DNA of 64,000 nucleotides from GCA-2720975 sp964469565 (GTDB taxonomy: Bacteria; Planctomycetota; UBA1135; GCA-002686595), in contig CAYXZD010000019.1 of the NCBI GenBank assembly GCA_964469565.1, positions 1-64,000 on the forward strand. The letters are read 5' to 3'. Both the position numbers and the translations under genes were made by a program. A model generated the notes under the pieces. That model searched no databases. It was not told the origin of the DNA and saw nothing but the letters and a program-made list of their open reading frames with translations. Shown one piece after another: positions 17,283 to 26,803 of the stretch; positions within the stretch are counted from its first letter, which is position 1, and each line of letters opens with the position of its first letter.

Positions 17283-19748
17283 ATGCGCGTTGCTCTAGTT
17301 GTTCACGGTCTGCCTCCCTACGCATGCACCGGTGTAGAGACTCACGCGGCCAATCTGGCCGGTACTCTCTCGGAACAGGGGGTGCAGGTCGAGGTTTTTT
17401 CACCCTTGTCTGGTCAGGGCGGTATTCCCTACGCCCAGCGCCGGGAGGTGCGCAGAGACGGAGTCGGGCAGGGGTCCTGGGCCGTGACTTGGTTGCATAT
17501 CCCAGACAACCTCGATCTAACCAAGGGGGGAACTCAGCGTGCCATGGCCCAGGCCTTTGGCGCGTTCCTCGACCGCGAACGCCCCGATTGTGTGCACTTT
17601 GAACACTTGCTGAGATTGGGATCCGGGTTGGTGGATGCTGTCCAGGCACGCGGGCTCCCCAGCCTCTACAGGGCCCACGATTACTATCTAGCCAGCGAGT
17701 TCCCGACCCTCTGCGCACCTGACCTCACTTCCATGGACCTAGCCGATGGCGACGCCCAGGCTCGTGCGCGGCTCGGTCGCGACTATCTCGATGGGATCCA
17801 ACACTTGGGAGATCACCATGGCTGGGTGTTGCCTGGCGAGCTTCAGCCTCAAGAGGCGGATCATCTCGATACCTTGCTGCATGGCCCGAGTCAGAATCTG
17901 GCCGGCCTCGTGGCTGCTCGGAATGCGGTACAGGCCCATCGGGCCATAGGCCGCTCCATCGTCAGCGGTGTCGATCGCACCTACGCCAGTTCGGTACAGT
18001 TGCTCGCTGAGTTGAGCCCGTTTGCCGGCCGTGCGATCGAGTGTCAGCCCGCGGGGGTGGCGGTGCGGGACGGCGAGGCGGTCCCCCGGGGGGGCCATCG
18101 TTCGTTATCCGAAGTCTGCCGGCCCTTGCGCTTTGGATTCATGGGGGGGATTCACAAGCATAAGGGGCTGCACGTGTTGATGGAGGCCGTGGCGGGGCTC
18201 GATCGGAGTGAGGCTCACTTGGTGGTTCATGGGACGGGGACAGATCCAAAATACCTGCAGAGCATGCGCGAAAAGGCGCGGAGTCTTGGAGCCTCCTGGA
18301 ATGGTGGCTTCGGTGCCGAGGATGTGCCGAGGGTGCTCGCGGGCATCGACGTATTGGTGGTTCCTTCTCTGTGGGTCGAAAACGCTCCCTTTGTCATCTT
18401 GGAGGCCTTTGCCGCCGGGATCCCTGTCATTGCCGCATACAGTGAGTTCTTGAAAGACTGCGTGCAGGATCAGGTGAATGGTCTGCTCTTTGAGCGGGGA
18501 AACGCAGAGCAGCTGCAAGCGTGTATGCAGCGCTTCCTTGTGGAGGATGATCTGCTAGGGGACTTGTGTGCCGGAATCAGGACGCCCTACTCCATCCATG
18601 ACGAGGCGCTGGCCTGGGGTGCGGTCTACGCTGACCTGGTGGAACGAAACAGGCGCAAGCAGGCTCAACCCAGCCTCCCGGCACACCTAGAAGAGTTTGC
18701 TGCCCGCTATCGCGAATTGCGCGATCTGCCCTTGCGCGAACTTTTCTTGCAGGTGAGTCATGGCCTTGATTTGCTCGGAGATCAACTGGGGGTCGGAGCA
18801 TCGAATGCTCAACTGCTGGCGGAGGCGGTTTCTCAGGGGAGCCGAATGCGGGATGAATCCAAAGAGAGCCGGCGGGTGCTCGAATGGGTGGAGCGCGAGG
18901 GGGCTCAGCGCAAGGAGGCACTCGACGAGGCTCAGCGCTGTTCTCGCTGGCGGGAGAGCCAATTGGAGGACTTGCAGGATCAGCTCCGGTGGTATGAGGA
19001 GCGCATCGAATCGGGATTGGCTTCTCGCAATCAGATTCAGGCTCAGCACGATCAACTGGAGCGGGCAAAGTCTGCAGCAGATCAGGCACTCGACGCAGTG
19101 ATTCAGGAACGAGATTGGTTGTCCCAGCAGCGTGAGGGGCAGTCGCTTCAGGAGGCAGAGGATGCGCGCCAACTACGAGATTCGCAGGCGGCTGTGCAGA
19201 GCTTGACAGAGGAGTGCACATGGCTGAGGGGGCAACTCGATTCAGCAACCGAATGCCAAGCGCACCTATCTCATCAGTTGCAGGACACCCAAGGACACAT
19301 CCAGCGGCTTGAGGATGATAGGAGAGAGCAGGATCGTCTGGTCGGTGATGCGCACAGCCAATTGGCAACACTCCAAGGCCAACGTTCGGATGTGGAAGAG
19401 TTTCTCGAGGGCGTGCAAACTGAACTGGAGTCCTTGCGCGCTCACGAGACTTGGTTGAGCAGCGAAGTGAGCCAACTGCTTAGGCACGTGCTCTCGGGTC
19501 CAGCTCGACAGGAAGCTGAGCCCGACCCCGCGGAGCTTGCACGCGATCTGAGCGAAGGAGCCCGCGAGTTGGCACGCATCGTCGCCGAATTGGGATGGCG
19601 CCGAAGGGAGATGATGAATGCAGGCTTGGGTGCCGATTCATGGCGTGCCCGCCTAGTCGGCGGGGATCTTGCGCATCGAGCTCAGCGGTGGCTCTCGACG
19701 GAAGAGCTTGGATCATCCCTAGTCTCTGGGGCGGAGGATGTGCGGTGA
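17283..19748 (+). CDS. Glycosyltransferase family 4 with long C-terminal coiled coil
   Basis: Starting at the ATG at 17283 gives 821 residues. The first ~440 form a GT4 module: MRVALVVHGLPPYACTGVETH at the N-terminus, FGFMGGIHKHKGLHVLMEA, and an intact EX7E (E366 to E374 in WVENAPFVILEAFAAG). From about residue 460 to 750 the sequence is Glu/Gln/Leu-rich and lacks Pro, for example ERAKSAADQALDAVIQERDW, indicating a long coiled coil. A tail related to other bacterial glycan proteins follows. The stop overlaps the GT2 start (TGATG). The coiled coil could anchor or dimerise the enzyme at a glycan assembly site. Confidence 0.85.
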   Translation: MRVALVVHGLPPYACTGVETHAANLAGTLSEQGVQVEVFSPLSGQGGIPYAQRREVRRDGVGQGSWAVTWLHIPDNLDLTKGGTQRAMAQAFGAFLDRERPDCVHFEHLLRLGSGLVDAVQARGLPSLYRAHDYYLASEFPTLCAPDLTSMDLADGDAQARARLGRDYLDGIQHLGDHHGWVLPGELQPQEADHLDTLLHGPSQNLAGLVAARNAVQAHRAIGRSIVSGVDRTYASSVQLLAELSPFAGRAIECQPAGVAVRDGEAVPRGGHRSLSEVCRPLRFGFMGGIHKHKGLHVLMEAVAGLDRSEAHLVVHGTGTDPKYLQSMREKARSLGASWNGGFGAEDVPRVLAGIDVLVVPSLWVENAPFVILEAFAAGIPVIAAYSEFLKDCVQDQVNGLLFERGNAEQLQACMQRFLVEDDLLGDLCAGIRTPYSIHDEALAWGAVYADLVERNRRKQAQPSLPAHLEEFAARYRELRDLPLRELFLQVSHGLDLLGDQLGVGASNAQLLAEAVSQGSRMRDESKESRRVLEWVEREGAQRKEALDEAQRCSRWRESQLEDLQDQLRWYEERIESGLASRNQIQAQHDQLERAKSAADQALDAVIQERDWLSQQREGQSLQEAEDARQLRDSQAAVQSLTEECTWLRGQLDSATECQAHLSHQLQDTQGHIQRLEDDRREQDRLVGDAHSQLATLQGQRSDVEEFLEGVQTELESLRAHETWLSSEVSQLLRHVLSGPARQEAEPDPAELARDLSEGARELARIVAELGWRRREMMNAGLGADSWRARLVGGDLAHRAQRWLSTEELGSSLVSGAEDVR

Positions 19749-20704
19749 TGCCAATCAGGCCCACTCCAGTTGTCAGCGCGGTCATCCCCGCCCTCGACGA
19801 TCAAGCCCTGCTAGAGCGCCACCTGCCGCCCCTTCTCACGGAACTGGAGACGTGGGAGTCCCAGGTCGTGCTGGTGGACGACACGGGGAAGGGGCGTTTG
19901 GATGCTTGGGCTCGGAGTCGATTCCCAGAGGATCACGGGGGTAGGCTGGTGGTTCATGCCCGTCGCGAGAACAGCGGTTATGCGGCGGCGCTATTGGATG
20001 GGGCAAGGGTGGCTAGAGGGGAACTGCTGCTTTGTCTCAATCCAGATGTGTGCATTCGGCCCGGGTTCCTAGCTCCTCTAGTCGAGGTGATGGAGGACCC
20101 AAGTGTCTTTGCTGCCTCTCCTCGGGTCCTGCTCCAGGGCGAAGAAGACCAGGCTGAGTCACACAACGTGATTCAGCAGCACGACGGTCGCCTGCGGGTG
20201 AAGCCGATTCCACCGGTGCAGCGGAGATTCACAAACTCTATTCCATTTGCGGTGGGGGGGGCCATGATCCTGAGCCGCGCGGAGTTTCTTGGCGGAGGCG
20301 GCTTCGATCCACTGTTCGAACCATTCTATTGGGAGGATGTGGACCTGGGCCTGTGTGCTTGGCGACGGGGTCAGCGGGTTGTTGAAGTGGCGGAGTCCGT
20401 AGTGGAGCATCACCACCGGGGCACGATTGGTGCGCACGTTCCCGAAGAGCTGATTCTTGCCGCGATTGAAAAGAATAGGCACCAAATCCTCTGGAAGCAC
20501 ATCGATGCAGAGCAGGAGGGATGTCAACTCGTTGGGTCACTCATGCGCGATGCGATTGACGCAGCCGCTGGTGATCGTCGGGAGGAGCTCATCTGGTTAG
20601 GCCTTGCCTTGCAAGAACTGGCAGCTGTAGAGCACAGCCGTCAAACGCTTGGCCCAAGTGTTGTCAGCCTACGATCCTGCTTGGCACGCAGCGCCCCAAA
20701 GTAA
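19748..20704 (+). CDS. Glycosyltransferase family 2
   Basis: The ATG at 19748 shares its A with the TGA of the preceding gene, giving 318 residues. The GT-A signatures are PTPVVSAVIPALDD, the VVLVDDTG acidic strand, RRENSGYAAALLDG, and LLCLNPDVCIRPGF, where the aspartate corresponds to the metal-binding DXD position. A later FEPFYWEDVDLGLCAWRRG is the ED catalytic-base region seen in rhamnosyl-type GT2 enzymes. It is presumably the partner of the coiled-coil GT4 in making one glycan. Confidence 0.88.
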   Translation: MPIRPTPVVSAVIPALDDQALLERHLPPLLTELETWESQVVLVDDTGKGRLDAWARSRFPEDHGGRLVVHARRENSGYAAALLDGARVARGELLLCLNPDVCIRPGFLAPLVEVMEDPSVFAASPRVLLQGEEDQAESHNVIQQHDGRLRVKPIPPVQRRFTNSIPFAVGGAMILSRAEFLGGGGFDPLFEPFYWEDVDLGLCAWRRGQRVVEVAESVVEHHHRGTIGAHVPEELILAAIEKNRHQILWKHIDAEQEGCQLVGSLMRDAIDAAAGDRREELIWLGLALQELAAVEHSRQTLGPSVVSLRSCLARSAPK

Positions 20705-20747
20705 CCCGTCCATCGGGCAGTGCGGCTGTCACGATCGGACTCTTTCA

Positions 20748-22289
20748 ATGCGGAGCGGATCGGCCGCCGCTTCCATTCTCAAGGAGACGTACTTAGGCTG
20801 GGGCTCAATGGGTTACCAAATCGTTGCGACCTCGCTGGGTATGGTCGACATGCGTACGCGCATGCCCTTTCGATTTGGAATTGTCCAGGTGGCCGCCATG
20901 CCACACATCATGCTCGATCTGTCCCTTGTGGTGGACGGAAAGCAAGTCCTAGGGCAGGCAGCCGAGAGCCTCGTGCCCAAGTGGTTCCAGAAGGATCCTG
21001 AGTCAACCCATGGCCAGGATGTGAATGCCATGCTTGCGGTGATTGAGCAAGCTTGCAAGTTGGCTCTCGAGACTCCAGAAGCGACAACACCTTTTGCCTT
21101 TTGGCAAAGCCTGTACGCACGTCAAGCCGAGTGGGGGACAGCCCAAGGTTATCCATCCCTCTTGTGGGGCCTGGGCTTGAGTCTGGTCGAGCGGGCGATC
21201 ATCGATGGGGCCTGCCGGGCGGCGGGAATCCCGTTTGGGTGGGCCCTCCGGTCAGGACACTTAGGCTTTCAGCCCGGGGAGTTGCATTCCGAACTTGCTG
21301 GACGCGTTTGGCAGACACTCTTGCCCGAGGCACCGCGTCGAGAGGTTTTCTTGCGCCACACCATCGGTATGTCCGATCCCCTGCATGTGCGGGATATTTC
21401 GCACGATCAGCGCGTAGAGGATGGCCTGCCCCAGGCGCTCGATGAGTGCATCGATTCCTATGGCCTCAAGTACTTCAAGATGAAGTTGTGCGGCCAAGAT
21501 GAACAGGATCGCGAGAGGCTTGTGAGAGTGCTTGCGCTCTTGGAGGAGAGATCGCGTGGGTTCAAACTAACGCTGGACGGCAATGAGCAGTATCCCGACC
21601 TTGATGCCTTCGCCGCTTCGTGGGAACGGCTGGTGGCCGATCCTGATCTAGCCAGTTTGAAGGATCATTTGCTCTTCGTGGAGCAACCACTCCCGCGCGC
21701 AGTCAGTTTGTTGGACAGCACGTTTCAGGACCTGAAGGCATGGCGCGCAGGGCCCCCTATCATCATCGATGAATCGGATGGGGATGTGGATACCGCGCGC
21801 AGGGCCATGGACGGTGGTTATGCGGGTACTAGTCACAAGAATTGCAAGGGGGTGTTCAAGAGCATTGCCAATGCCTGCTTGAGTGAGTCCCGCCGCCAAG
21901 CGAACCCCGCTGCGGTCTGTATCATGAGTAGCGAGGACTTGACCAACATTGGACCTTTGGCTCTGTTGCAAGATCTGAGCGTGCTCGCTTCACTGGGAAT
22001 GACCCACACAGAGCGTAACGGACACCATTACCTGCGCGGACTCTCTATGTTTCCAGGGATGATCCAGGACAGGACTGTTGAGGAGCATGGCAAACTCTTT
22101 CACCGTCACGCAGACGGCTTTGCTACTTTGACGGTGAACGATGGCAGCCTGCAATTGGGCAGCGTTGTCGATTCGGGCCTCGGCTGGCATCAGCCCGTCG
22201 ATACTTCTTTCACCACGCCACTTTCCGAATGGGACTATTCAGCCCTCGCCGCAGTTCAGGCCTCTGCGATTCCTTGCAAGCCTTCGTAA
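20748..22289 (+). CDS. Enolase-superfamily (mandelate racemase/muconate lactonizing type) enzyme
   Basis: From the ATG at 20748 the product has 513 residues; the ATG at 20808 (MGYQIVATSLGMVDMRTR) is an alternative start 27 bp after an AAGGAG. Catalytic-site elements of the superfamily barrel are visible: KMK (K244, K246), Asp277 in LTLDGNEQY, Glu312 in LFVEQPLPR, Asp341/Glu342 in IIIDESDGD and Lys364 in GTSHKNCKG. The reaction is abstraction of a proton alpha to a carboxylate, but the substrate is unknown. It is about 100 residues longer than typical members. Confidence 0.72.
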   Translation: MRSGSAAASILKETYLGWGSMGYQIVATSLGMVDMRTRMPFRFGIVQVAAMPHIMLDLSLVVDGKQVLGQAAESLVPKWFQKDPESTHGQDVNAMLAVIEQACKLALETPEATTPFAFWQSLYARQAEWGTAQGYPSLLWGLGLSLVERAIIDGACRAAGIPFGWALRSGHLGFQPGELHSELAGRVWQTLLPEAPRREVFLRHTIGMSDPLHVRDISHDQRVEDGLPQALDECIDSYGLKYFKMKLCGQDEQDRERLVRVLALLEERSRGFKLTLDGNEQYPDLDAFAASWERLVADPDLASLKDHLLFVEQPLPRAVSLLDSTFQDLKAWRAGPPIIIDESDGDVDTARRAMDGGYAGTSHKNCKGVFKSIANACLSESRRQANPAAVCIMSSEDLTNIGPLALLQDLSVLASLGMTHTERNGHHYLRGLSMFPGMIQDRTVEEHGKLFHRHADGFATLTVNDGSLQLGSVVDSGLGWHQPVDTSFTTPLSEWDYSALAAVQASAIPCKPS

Positions 22290-22330
22290 CCCGCCCCTCT
22301 GGTGATGCCAGCCCCTCTGCTCGGCGGCCC

Positions 22331-23617
22331 TTGAGGCTCCTCGCCCTCGGCCTGACGATCGGGGCCTCCTGTGGATTCAGCACGGGAATTGCTCGGTGCG
22401 CTGCTCTCCAGGATGGAGTTGCCTCGCCTCCCCTCTTCTTGCACCGATTCGAGCGACAGGTTCTCAGCGATACGTACTTTTCGGAGGGGGCAGCAGTAGG
22501 TGACATCGACGGCGACGGACGCATGGATGTGACCTGTGGGCCCGTCTGGTATCGAGGGCCCGATTTCATAGAGGGTGGGGAAATCCGCCCAGCAGTCCCT
22601 CAAGATCGCGCTCGCTATACAGACCATTTCTTTTCCTGGTTGCACGACTTCAATGGGGATGGATATCTCGATCTCTTGGCCGTGGGGTTTCCGGGAACAC
22701 CCGGGTATGTCTATGAGAATCCGGGCCCGCAAAACCTTGACCAGCATTGGAAGAAGCATGAGATCCTAAACAGGGTTGCTAACGAGTCGCCGCAGTTCAT
22801 CCAGCTTGTCGATGGTTCCGAACCCGAACTCGTGTGTACGAACGGGGGACGGTTTGGGTATGCCACTTGGGACCCCAAAGACCCGTGGACTCCATGGGTG
22901 TTCCATGCGATTTCAGATCAGGTGGCTCCAGCACAGTTTGGGCATGGGCTTGGTGTGGGGGACATTGATGGGGATGGTCGCCAGGATGTGATTGCAAAAA
23001 ACGGTTGGTACGCACAGCCCGACCACCTAGACGGTGACCCAAAGTGGACCTATCACAAGGTGCGCTTCGCAGGTCCCGGAGGAGCTGAGATGTATGCGTT
23101 GGACGTGGATGGCGACGGGGACTCGGACGTGGTCACAAGCCTCGCGGCTCATGAGTTTGGATTAGCTTGGTATGAACAGGTTCGCGAGGGGGATGCGATT
23201 ACCTTTAGGCAGCACCTTATTATGGGCGCTGAACCAGGGCAGAACCCCTATGGGTTGCATTTCAGTGAATTGCATTCGGTGTTAGTGACCGATGTGGATG
23301 GGGATGGCCTAAAGGACATTGTGACGGGCAAGACGTACTACTCTCACCACGAACAAAGTACGGACTGGGATGCGGGTGCTGTGGTGTACTGGTTTCGTCT
23401 TGAGCGTAGCGCGGCAGGGTCCGTGCGCTGGGTGCCCCATCAGGCGGCAGCGGAGTCTGGGATTGGTCGACAAATCGTCGTGGCTGACATCGATGCGGAT
23501 GGCCACCGGGACATCATTGTCGGTGGGATGAAGGGTTGCAGTGTCTTGCGGCACATCGCTCGGGCTGCTACCGAGGCCGAATGGCGTGAGGCGCAACCCA
23601 GATTCCTAGACGATTAG
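22331..23617 (+). CDS. Secreted FG-GAP/VCBS repeat protein
   Basis: I favour the TTG at 22331 as start because it begins a clean signal peptide (MRLLALGLTIGASCGFSTG). The product has 428 residues. Calcium-binding repeats recur along the chain: GDIDGDGRMDVTCG, DFNGDGYLDLLAVG, GDIDGDGRQDVIAKNG, DVDGDGDSDVVTSL, DVDGDGLKDIVTGK and DIDADGHRDIIVGG. This predicts a beta-propeller outside the cytoplasm. It lies 41 bp after the enolase-like gene, so cotranscription is likely. Such proteins in planctomycetes are common and mostly uncharacterised. Confidence 0.82.
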   Translation: MRLLALGLTIGASCGFSTGIARCAALQDGVASPPLFLHRFERQVLSDTYFSEGAAVGDIDGDGRMDVTCGPVWYRGPDFIEGGEIRPAVPQDRARYTDHFFSWLHDFNGDGYLDLLAVGFPGTPGYVYENPGPQNLDQHWKKHEILNRVANESPQFIQLVDGSEPELVCTNGGRFGYATWDPKDPWTPWVFHAISDQVAPAQFGHGLGVGDIDGDGRQDVIAKNGWYAQPDHLDGDPKWTYHKVRFAGPGGAEMYALDVDGDGDSDVVTSLAAHEFGLAWYEQVREGDAITFRQHLIMGAEPGQNPYGLHFSELHSVLVTDVDGDGLKDIVTGKTYYSHHEQSTDWDAGAVVYWFRLERSAAGSVRWVPHQAAAESGIGRQIVVADIDADGHRDIIVGGMKGCSVLRHIARAATEAEWREAQPRFLDD

Positions 23618-23697
23618 GGCCGTCGGGACAGACCGAATCTAATGGGGAGGGGAGGTATCGATCCCTTCCAGGAGCACGGTGGCAAGCTTGGAGTGGA

Positions 23698-24285
23698 TTA
23701 CTCCTGCAATTCGCGCCAGGCTGCTAGCACGTCGTTTCCGTGGGTGCTCACATTGACAGACTTCATGATGTGTCTCACCTTGCCCTTGGGGTCGATCAGA
23801 AAGCTCACCCGTTTCGCCATCGGGTGTTTGGCCATGAGGACGTTGTACTTGAGCGACGCGCTCGCGTCGGGATCGGACAGGAGTGGATAGGTAAGCTTTT
23901 CTTGCTTGTGGAATGCGGACTGGGCCTGGACGTCGTCCGTGCTGATTCCCAACACGTGTACGCCAAGTTGCCTCAACTCGTCTGCTGCAGACCGCAGCGA
24001 CCGAACTTCCAACACTCATCCGGGGGTTGCTGCCTTGGGAAAGAAGGCCAGCACGGTCCAATGGCTGCGCTGGCCTCCGACGAGGACGGCATGGCCGCGG
24101 TGGTCATTGAGGCGCAAAAGAGGGGCGGCCTGACCCAACTCTAATTCCTTGGGTTCAGCCTTGGTTTTGGGCTCCTGCGGTAACTGGGCAGTAGGTGTGC
24201 CGGTCATGGGGCTCAGTCCCAGGCAAACGATGGCGAGCGTCGTCCCCAAGACTCTGCTCACGTGGGGGGGCAAAGGGGTGTGCAT
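23698..24285 (-). CDS. Peroxiredoxin with UGA (selenocysteine) at the catalytic position
   Basis: The frame runs from ATG at 24285 to TAA-type end at 23698 with one in-frame TGA at 24016-24018. The N-terminal part ends WTVLAFFPKAATPG and the frame then continues VLEVRSLRSAADELRQLGV. Peroxiredoxins have PxxxTxxC here, so the UGA falls exactly on the peroxidatic Cys (position 90 of 195). Downstream the fold is intact: HVLGISTDDVQAQSAF, LTYPLLSDPDASASLKYNV, and KRVSFLIDPKGKV with the conserved Arg. No other Cys follows the signal peptide, so it would be a 1-Sec type. The N-terminus (RVLGTTLAIVCLGLSPM) indicates export. A SECIS-like hairpin follows the UGA. A pseudogene is the alternative, but the exact position and intact flanks argue against it. 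Confidence 0.85.
23980..24001 (-). promoter_or_regulatory. Bacterial SECIS-like hairpin in peroxiredoxin mRNA
   Basis: Counting from the base after the UGA, positions 15-36 fold as GUC-GCUGC-[GGUCU]-GCAGC-A-GAC. That is a perfect 5-bp upper stem and a 3-bp lower stem separated by one bulged A. The loop GGUCU starts 23 nt after the UGA and has G in its first two positions, as in the E. coli fdhF element, whose loop is also GGUC-like. Base pairing was found by eye; no folding energy was calculated. Confidence 0.72.
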
Positions 24286-24403
24286 GGGGCGATTGTGCAC
24301 TTGCGAGACGGGGGAGCGCCAGTCCCTGGACGCAGGGCATGGATCGACGGCTGGGGCCTGCCCCAGGGTGCACAACGCAGCCCGAATCGGGCAGAATCCT
24401 TGC

Positions 24404-26770
24404 ATGATCTCTGTTCCCGTCATGATTGTGAGCCTAGCCCTTCTCGCTGATGAGGGCGTACGAATGGGTGGCCCTGAGACTCCTCGCGAATCCGTGCGCG
24501 CCCAGGATTCCCCAGTCAAGCCGATTGGAGATTTGGAACGTGCACTCCAGCGAGCGGGGGACAACCGCCATGAGCTAGAGGATGCCTTGGCGGTGGCAGC
24601 TGGGTGGGACCAAGGCCGGGCGAGAGAAGACCTCACCTGGTTGATCGAGCGCATGCCGGTACAGGATCTGAAGGACCTCACAAGTGAATTCCTCCTAGAG
24701 AATCTGGAGTACGCGCAGCGTGCTTGGAAGGAAAGTCCTTGGTCGCAAATGGTCTCACGGGACACGTATCGTCGTCACATCTTGCCCTACGCCTCCATCA
24801 ATGAAAGGCGGGACCGCTGGCGGGCAGATTTTTACGACCGCTTTCAAGGATGGGTGGAATCAGCAAAGAATCCAACGGAGGCAGCAACTCTCCTCAATAG
24901 GCGTGTTTTTGATGAGTTACAGGTTCACTATTCGACACAACGCCCAAAGGCCGACCAAAGCCCCTATGAGTCCATCCAGGCAGGCATGGCCTCTTGTACA
25001 GGACTGTCTGTCATTCTAGTGGACGCTTGCAGGGCCGTAGGAGTCCCAGCCCGGTTTGTCGGCACCCCCCTGTGGACCGACGGAAGCGGAAATCACTCCT
25101 GGGTCGAAGTGTGGGATCATGGTTGGCACTATACCGGTGCTGATGAGCCCACGGGCAACGAACTCAACAAGGCTTGGTTTAGTGAGCGTGCATCGACGGC
25201 AGTGATTGGACACAAGCGCCACGGCATTTTTGCCGTGAGTTTCGAGCCCACCGACTTGGAGTTTCCCCTCGTTTGGCGACCTGAAGCCGATCGCGTGTTT
25301 GCCGAAGAGGTGACACAGCGCTATCAAAGGCCACTGCTTACCCAGCCAAGAGGTAGCTTGCGCGTGCGGTTTAGGGCTCGGCAAGGCCAGCTCGGTCAGC
25401 GGCTTGCTGGTCAATTGACGATTCGGTCCAGCAGCGGTGAAGTCGTGTTCGATGGACAGACACGTGACGACTCCTCTGATGCCAATGACCACCTAACCGC
25501 ATTTCTAGAGCCGCAAGTGCATTACACGGCCCAGTGGCGCGGCGCTTCTCAAGAACTGGATCTTGAGTTTGAGGTATCGAACGATCAGGAGTTGATCGAG
25601 CTCGATGTGGCTGCATTGCCGGGTCAACAAGACGCAGGCCTGAGCAAGGAAGAGGCGACTTCACTTTCAAAGGAACTGTGGGATGCCTTTGAGGAGCGCG
25701 AGTTGAATGTGCGAAAGGATGAGTGGGAATCAAAGGTTCTCACGACGGCGGGCCAGAGCATGCCATTTTGGTACAAGCGGTATGGTAAAGCCCCGCTGCG
25801 CGGACACAGCCTCTGGATCTCGATGCACGGGGGTGGAGGCACCACACAGGCGGTCAACGACCAGCAATGGGAAAACCAGAAGCGGTTGTATACACCCGAG
25901 GAGGGAATCTACGTTGCACCGCGTGCGCCTACAAACACGTGGAACCTATGGCACCAAGGCCACATCGATCCGCTCTTCGCCCGATTGATTGAGAACATGA
26001 TCCTGTTTGAGGGCGTAGATCCCGAGCGTGTGTACCTCCTCGGCTACTCCGCCGGGGGCGACGGTGTTTACCAGCTCGCCCCCCGCATGGCAGATCGCTT
26101 CGCAGCGGCGAGCATGATGGCAGGCCATCCCAATGAGACTGTCCCAGATGGACTGCGAAACCTTCCATTCAGTCTGCACATGGGCGCTGAGGATGCCGCA
26201 TACGACCGCAACCAGCACGCCCGTCGCTGGCGGGACGAGTTAGCCACGCTTCGGCGCAACGATGGGGGCGGCTATGAACACTGGGTAGAGGTCTACCCGG
26301 ATAAAGGACATTGGATGGATCGAGAGGATGGAGCTGCCCTGCCATGGATGGCGAAGTTTCGACGCAGGTCACGTCCGGAGCGCATCGTGTGGGTGCAAGA
26401 TGATGTCACTCATCAGCGCTTCTACTGGCTTCACGTTGAACACCCCGTGGCCCGCTCACGTGTTGTAATCCAACAGCATGGCCAAGCCTTCCACTTGCTG
26501 GAGGTGGTTGGGATCACAGAGCTCGACCTGAGGCTTGACGATTCAATGGTCGACCTCGGTGAAACCATTCAAGTGTTGCACAAGGGGGATGTCTTGTGGG
26601 AAGGCAAGGCCCAGCGGTCTGCGGGAGTCTTGGAAGAGACACTGAAGGAACGGGGTGACCCGAGTGGCATGTACTGCGCTCAAGTCTCGATAACGATCCC
26701 CGCACCGAGTGAGCAGGAGACCGAACCCAGTGAACGGCCGAGTGAAGCTGCAGGTGAAGCTGATGGTTGA
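24404..26770 (+). CDS. Secreted transglutaminase-like / alpha-beta hydrolase fusion protein
   Basis: The ATG at 24404 begins a signal-like segment (MISVPVMIVSLALLADEG), giving 788 residues. Residues ~150-260 are a transglutaminase-like domain with the Cys198-His231-Asp247 triad (MASCTGLSV, GNHSWVEV, YTGADEP). After a linking beta region, residues ~450-660 are an esterase-like hydrolase. It has HGGGGTT near the oxyanion site, Ser549 in LLGYSAGGDG and His636 in YPDKGHWM, like polyhydroxybutyrate depolymerases. Both active sites look intact. It faces the UGA peroxiredoxin gene divergently, 118 bp apart. A role in breaking extracellular polymers or peptides is plausible but unproven. Confidence 0.78.
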   Translation: MISVPVMIVSLALLADEGVRMGGPETPRESVRAQDSPVKPIGDLERALQRAGDNRHELEDALAVAAGWDQGRAREDLTWLIERMPVQDLKDLTSEFLLENLEYAQRAWKESPWSQMVSRDTYRRHILPYASINERRDRWRADFYDRFQGWVESAKNPTEAATLLNRRVFDELQVHYSTQRPKADQSPYESIQAGMASCTGLSVILVDACRAVGVPARFVGTPLWTDGSGNHSWVEVWDHGWHYTGADEPTGNELNKAWFSERASTAVIGHKRHGIFAVSFEPTDLEFPLVWRPEADRVFAEEVTQRYQRPLLTQPRGSLRVRFRARQGQLGQRLAGQLTIRSSSGEVVFDGQTRDDSSDANDHLTAFLEPQVHYTAQWRGASQELDLEFEVSNDQELIELDVAALPGQQDAGLSKEEATSLSKELWDAFEERELNVRKDEWESKVLTTAGQSMPFWYKRYGKAPLRGHSLWISMHGGGGTTQAVNDQQWENQKRLYTPEEGIYVAPRAPTNTWNLWHQGHIDPLFARLIENMILFEGVDPERVYLLGYSAGGDGVYQLAPRMADRFAAASMMAGHPNETVPDGLRNLPFSLHMGAEDAAYDRNQHARRWRDELATLRRNDGGGYEHWVEVYPDKGHWMDREDGAALPWMAKFRRRSRPERIVWVQDDVTHQRFYWLHVEHPVARSRVVIQQHGQAFHLLEVVGITELDLRLDDSMVDLGETIQVLHKGDVLWEGKAQRSAGVLEETLKERGDPSGMYCAQVSITIPAPSEQETEPSERPSEAAGEADG

Positions 26771-26803
26771 TCGGGCGGGCATTCCCTTCACCACTTCCGA
26801 CCA

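Noticed and set aside
23698..24765. Peroxiredoxin as a pseudogene with a premature stop
   Set aside because: The stop is a UGA exactly at the catalytic Cys column, both halves are intact, a SECIS-like hairpin follows, and a second UGA gene (SelW-like) exists in the window.
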